DNA of 8,577 bases, from positions 1 to 8,577 of the forward strand of contig JAJZNM010000121.1 in NCBI GenBank assembly GCA_021852325.1, given 5' to 3'. Position 1 is the stretch's first letter; each line of letters starts with the position of its first letter. A program made the position numbers and the translations under genes. This document shows, piece by piece, positions 6,663 through 8,577 of this stretch. The notes beneath the pieces were generated by a model. It saw nothing but the letters and a program-made list of their open reading frames with translations. It had not been told where the DNA came from and searched no databases. Source of the stretch: Pseudomonadota bacterium. Lineage in GTDB: Bacteria; Pseudomonadota; Gammaproteobacteria; JAKAQQ01.

Positions 6663-7699
6663 AGCCGTGCTCCGTGGAACCAGGGCCCGACACGGCCGAT
6701 GATGCATGCGGATTCGACAACCAGCCAGACCAGCGTGACGGGGATGAACACCTTCCAGCCGAGCCGCATGATCTGGTCATAGCGGTAACGGGGGAAGGTG
6801 GCACGGAACCAGAGAAACAGGAACAGGAGCACGCCCATCTTGAATGCGAGCCAGAAAAGGCCGTTCGTGCTGAGCAGCGGAATGCCGAGCCCGGCGAGCG
6901 GCGATCCCCAGCCCCCGAGGAACAGGGTCGCGGCGAGTGCGGAAATCAGGATCATATTGGCATATTCGGCGAGAAAAAAGACCGCAAACGCCGTGCCGGA
7001 ATACTCGACATGGAAACCGGCGACGATTTCAGATTCCCCCTCGGCCACATCAAAGGGTGCACGGTTGGTCTCGGCCACCCCGGAGACGAAGTACACGACA
7101 AAAAGCGGCAGCAGCGGGATGACGTACCAGTTCAAGATCCCGCCCGACTGGCTCTCGACGATGTGCTCGAGATTGAGGGTCCGGGCCACCATGACCACGC
7201 CGATCAGGGCAAAGCCCATGGCAATCTCGTAGGAAACGATCTGCGCGGCGGATCGCATGGCACCGAGGAGTGCGTATTTGGAGTTCGAGGCCCAGCCGGC
7301 CAGGATCACGCCGTAGACACCGATCGAGGTGAGCGCGAGCACATAGATGAGTCCCGCATTGAGATTGGCCAGGACGAGCCCCGGAGCAAACGGGATCACG
7401 GCCCAGGTCGCGAGTGCCGGAACGATGGCCAGAACCGGCGCCAGGACGAAGAGCAGTCCACTCGAACGCTCCGGCACCACGATCTCTTTGAAGAGAAGTT
7501 TCAGGACGTCCGCGAACGGCTGCAAGAGTCCCCACCGTCCGACCCGGTTCGGTCCGAGGCGCGACTGCATGTAACCGATCACCTTCCGCTCGGCATAGGT
7601 CAGGTAGGCAACCGAGAGGATCACGACGATCGTGACCGCGAGTATGCCCACGATATGGGGCAAAAACCAGGATTCGAGACCCGCAAGCCAGGGGTTCAC
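6659..7699 (-). CDS. nuoH: NADH-quinone oxidoreductase subunit H
   Basis: NuoH, 346 residues from the chosen start, corresponds to mitochondrial ND1. It is the membrane subunit that holds most of the quinone chamber and connects the peripheral arm to the proton channels. The two family signatures are present: AERKVIGYMQSRLGPNRVG at 36-54, and the Q-site loop ETNRAPFDVAEGESEIVAG at 210-228 with its acidic residues (Asp217, Glu220, 222, 224). SYEIAMGF near 156-163 holds the conserved membrane Glu158. RATFPRYRYDQIMRLGWK near 299-316 is the typical last loop. The start is GTG at 7699, which overlaps the nuoG stop as GTGA and has a strong Shine-Dalgarno. An in-frame ATG at 7774 would add 25 unrelated residues and overlap nuoG by 79 nt, so I reject it. 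Confidence 0.98.
   Translation of the reverse strand: MNPWLAGLESWFLPHIVGILAVTIVVILSVAYLTYAERKVIGYMQSRLGPNRVGRWGLLQPFADVLKLLFKEIVVPERSSGLLFVLAPVLAIVPALATWAVIPFAPGLVLANLNAGLIYVLALTSIGVYGVILAGWASNSKYALLGAMRSAAQIVSYEIAMGFALIGVVMVARTLNLEHIVESQSGGILNWYVIPLLPLFVVYFVSGVAETNRAPFDVAEGESEIVAGFHVEYSGTAFAVFFLAEYANMILISALAATLFLGGWGSPLAGLGIPLLSTNGLFWLAFKMGVLLFLFLWFRATFPRYRYDQIMRLGWKVFIPVTLVWLVVESACIIGRVGPWFHGARL
6670..6673 (-). promoter_or_regulatory. Ribosome-binding site that fixes the nuoI start
   Basis: GGAG on the minus strand lies 7 nt upstream of the GTG at 6662, inside the last codons of nuoH. The good spacing supports the GTG start of nuoI over the ATG at 6707. Confidence 0.7.
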
Positions 7700-8577
7700 G
7701 GGCTCCTCCCTGCCGCATCCTTGGATGGCGTGAACACGAGATCCAAAGGTCCCCAGGAGGGGCCCCAGCCCCACACCGCCTCGGTTGCGGCATCGAGCCA
7801 GACGACACCACGCGGGACACCGTCATGGAAGGCGACCGGAACGGGCGGGGCCTTCTCTACCGGGCCCGGGCGGGCCAGGCTCCCCGCCTCGATGCCCTGC
7901 GCCTTCGCATCCTCCGGGTGTAGGTAGAGGGTGCGGGCTCGGCGGGCGAGGCCTGTCGACTGGAGCGGGGCGGAATGCCGTACGCACGGATCGCCCCCAT
8001 AGGGTGCGCGGCGGGCGATCCGGTACCATCCTTGCCGGCTCCCACGGGCTGCGACCCGGCTGGGTCCGGTCGTGGACTCGGGAACCTCAGCGTTGCCGGA
8101 GGTGGGCCTGGAAGCCAGTTCCGCGAGGATTGCCTCGCGGGACTCATACGCGAATCCCGGAAGTCCCAGGGACTCGCCCAAAACCCGGAGAATCTTCCAG
8201 CCCGGCCGGGCGTCACCGAGCGGCGGGACCAGGGCCTCAAAGCCATTCATCTGCCCCCCAAGATCGATGTAGGTGCCACCGGTCTCTGCCGGCGCGGCGA
8301 GCGGCAGGACCACCGAGGCATGGGTGGCATGGGACGGTGCGAGCCAGGAGGCCAGGACCAGCACGTCTTGTGCCTGGTCGAGTGCGCGTAAGGCGGTGGC
8401 TGGATCCCAGAGGTCATATTCCGGTTCGACGCCCATCAGGCAGTAGAGCTTGCGGGGCCGGTCAAAGAGTTCCCGCGCGAGCGTGCGGGAGGCACCAGCA
8501 CCCTGGAGTGCTGCGACCCGCCGCGCACCGAGCGCATTCGGGCCGGCCGGGAGTCGGACCCACCGGGCGCCCGTCCG
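7696..8577 (-). CDS. nuoG: NADH-quinone oxidoreductase subunit G, C-terminal part
   Basis: The last 293 residues of NuoG are present and the frame stays open to the right window edge, so the 5' part is missing. NuoG is the largest peripheral-arm subunit. Its N-terminal iron-sulfur region, which passes electrons from NuoE/F, lies outside the window. What is seen is the molybdopterin-oxidoreductase-like domain, which in complex I is structural. Landmarks in the fragment are GVEPEYDLWDPATAL (49-63), the ASVVLPLAAPAETGGTYID block (87-105) and RPGWKILRVLGESLGLPGF (124-142). A shorter C-terminal region (about 183-293) resembles the dinucleotide-binding-like tail, with PCVRHSAPLQST near 197-208. No cluster-binding cysteine motif is in this part. 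The tail from about 155 to 180 is low-complexity and probably a linker. The next gene, nuoH, starts inside the stop codon. Confidence 0.95.
   Translation of the reverse strand, partial: RTGARWVRLPAGPNALGARRVAALQGAGASRTLARELFDRPRKLYCLMGVEPEYDLWDPATALRALDQAQDVLVLASWLAPSHATHASVVLPLAAPAETGGTYIDLGGQMNGFEALVPPLGDARPGWKILRVLGESLGLPGFAYESREAILAELASRPTSGNAEVPESTTGPSRVAARGSRQGWYRIARRAPYGGDPCVRHSAPLQSTGLARRARTLYLHPEDAKAQGIEAGSLARPGPVEKAPPVPVAFHDGVPRGVVWLDAATEAVWGWGPSWGPLDLVFTPSKDAAGRSP
7703..7710 (-). promoter_or_regulatory. Ribosome-binding site that fixes the nuoH start
   Basis: The minus strand reads GGGAGGAG directly before CCC-GTG. GGAGG is 5 nt from the GTG at 7699. This near-ideal Shine-Dalgarno within the end of nuoG supports the GTG start and a re-initiation or coupling mode at the nuoG/nuoH junction. 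Confidence 0.8.

Noticed and set aside
6663..6707. ATG at 6707 as the nuoI start
   Set aside because: It would overlap nuoH by 49 nt and add 15 residues unlike any NuoI, while the GTG at 6662 gives the normal length and has a ribosome-binding site.
6644..7927. A 427-codon plus-strand frame antisense to nuoH and the end of nuoG
   Set aside because: Register-aligned antisense shadow of nuoH. The real gene on the other strand has clear family signatures.

Overview
The window carries the distal half of a bacterial respiratory complex I operon (NADH:quinone oxidoreductase), all on the minus strand. Read 5'->3' on that strand the order is nuoG (C-terminal part only, cut by the right window edge), nuoH, nuoI, nuoJ, nuoK, nuoL, nuoM, nuoN. 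The eight genes are packed tightly: start/stop overlaps of 4 nt at G/H, H/I and J/K, and gaps of 9, 4, 12 and 34 nt at I/J, K/L, L/M and M/N. This is the canonical bacterial nuo order, so one transcript is very likely. NuoG and NuoI are peripheral-arm subunits. NuoH joins the arms and forms much of the quinone pocket. NuoJ and NuoK form the linking part of the membrane arm, and NuoL, NuoM and NuoN are the three antiporter-like proton-pumping subunits.

Downstream of nuoN (left side of the window) lies an initiator tRNA gene, tRNA-fMet(CAT), also on the minus strand with its own good sigma70-type promoter (TTGATG - 17 nt - TAGAAT). The last 113 bases look different. They are visibly richer in A+T, carry repeated TGTCCCAAA / CCAAATTT motifs around a short palindrome, and end with a strong Shine-Dalgarno and the first five codons of a minus-strand gene cut by the window edge. 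I read this tentatively as the end of an insertion sequence (IS21-like in style) or another transferred gene.

Organism: a GC-rich proteobacterium of the gamma/beta/Acidithiobacillia kind is most likely. The grounds are the high G+C, the protein sequences, the E. coli-like tRNA-fMet with encoded CCA, and the placement of tRNA-fMet after nuoN. In E. coli tRNA-fMet (metY) heads the rimP-nusA-infB operon; the nuo - tRNA-Met - rimP arrangement in other gammaproteobacteria is from memory. I cannot name the species.

Most of the window is ordinary, well-conserved core metabolism and I see no new multi-gene system in it. Points worth a second look are a Lys-to-Glu replacement at the conserved TM8 proton-channel lysine of NuoN, the IS-like sequence where rimP might be expected, and the U1:U72 mismatch of the initiator tRNA. 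The long plus-strand open frames, up to 735 codons, are antisense shadows of the membrane-protein genes.
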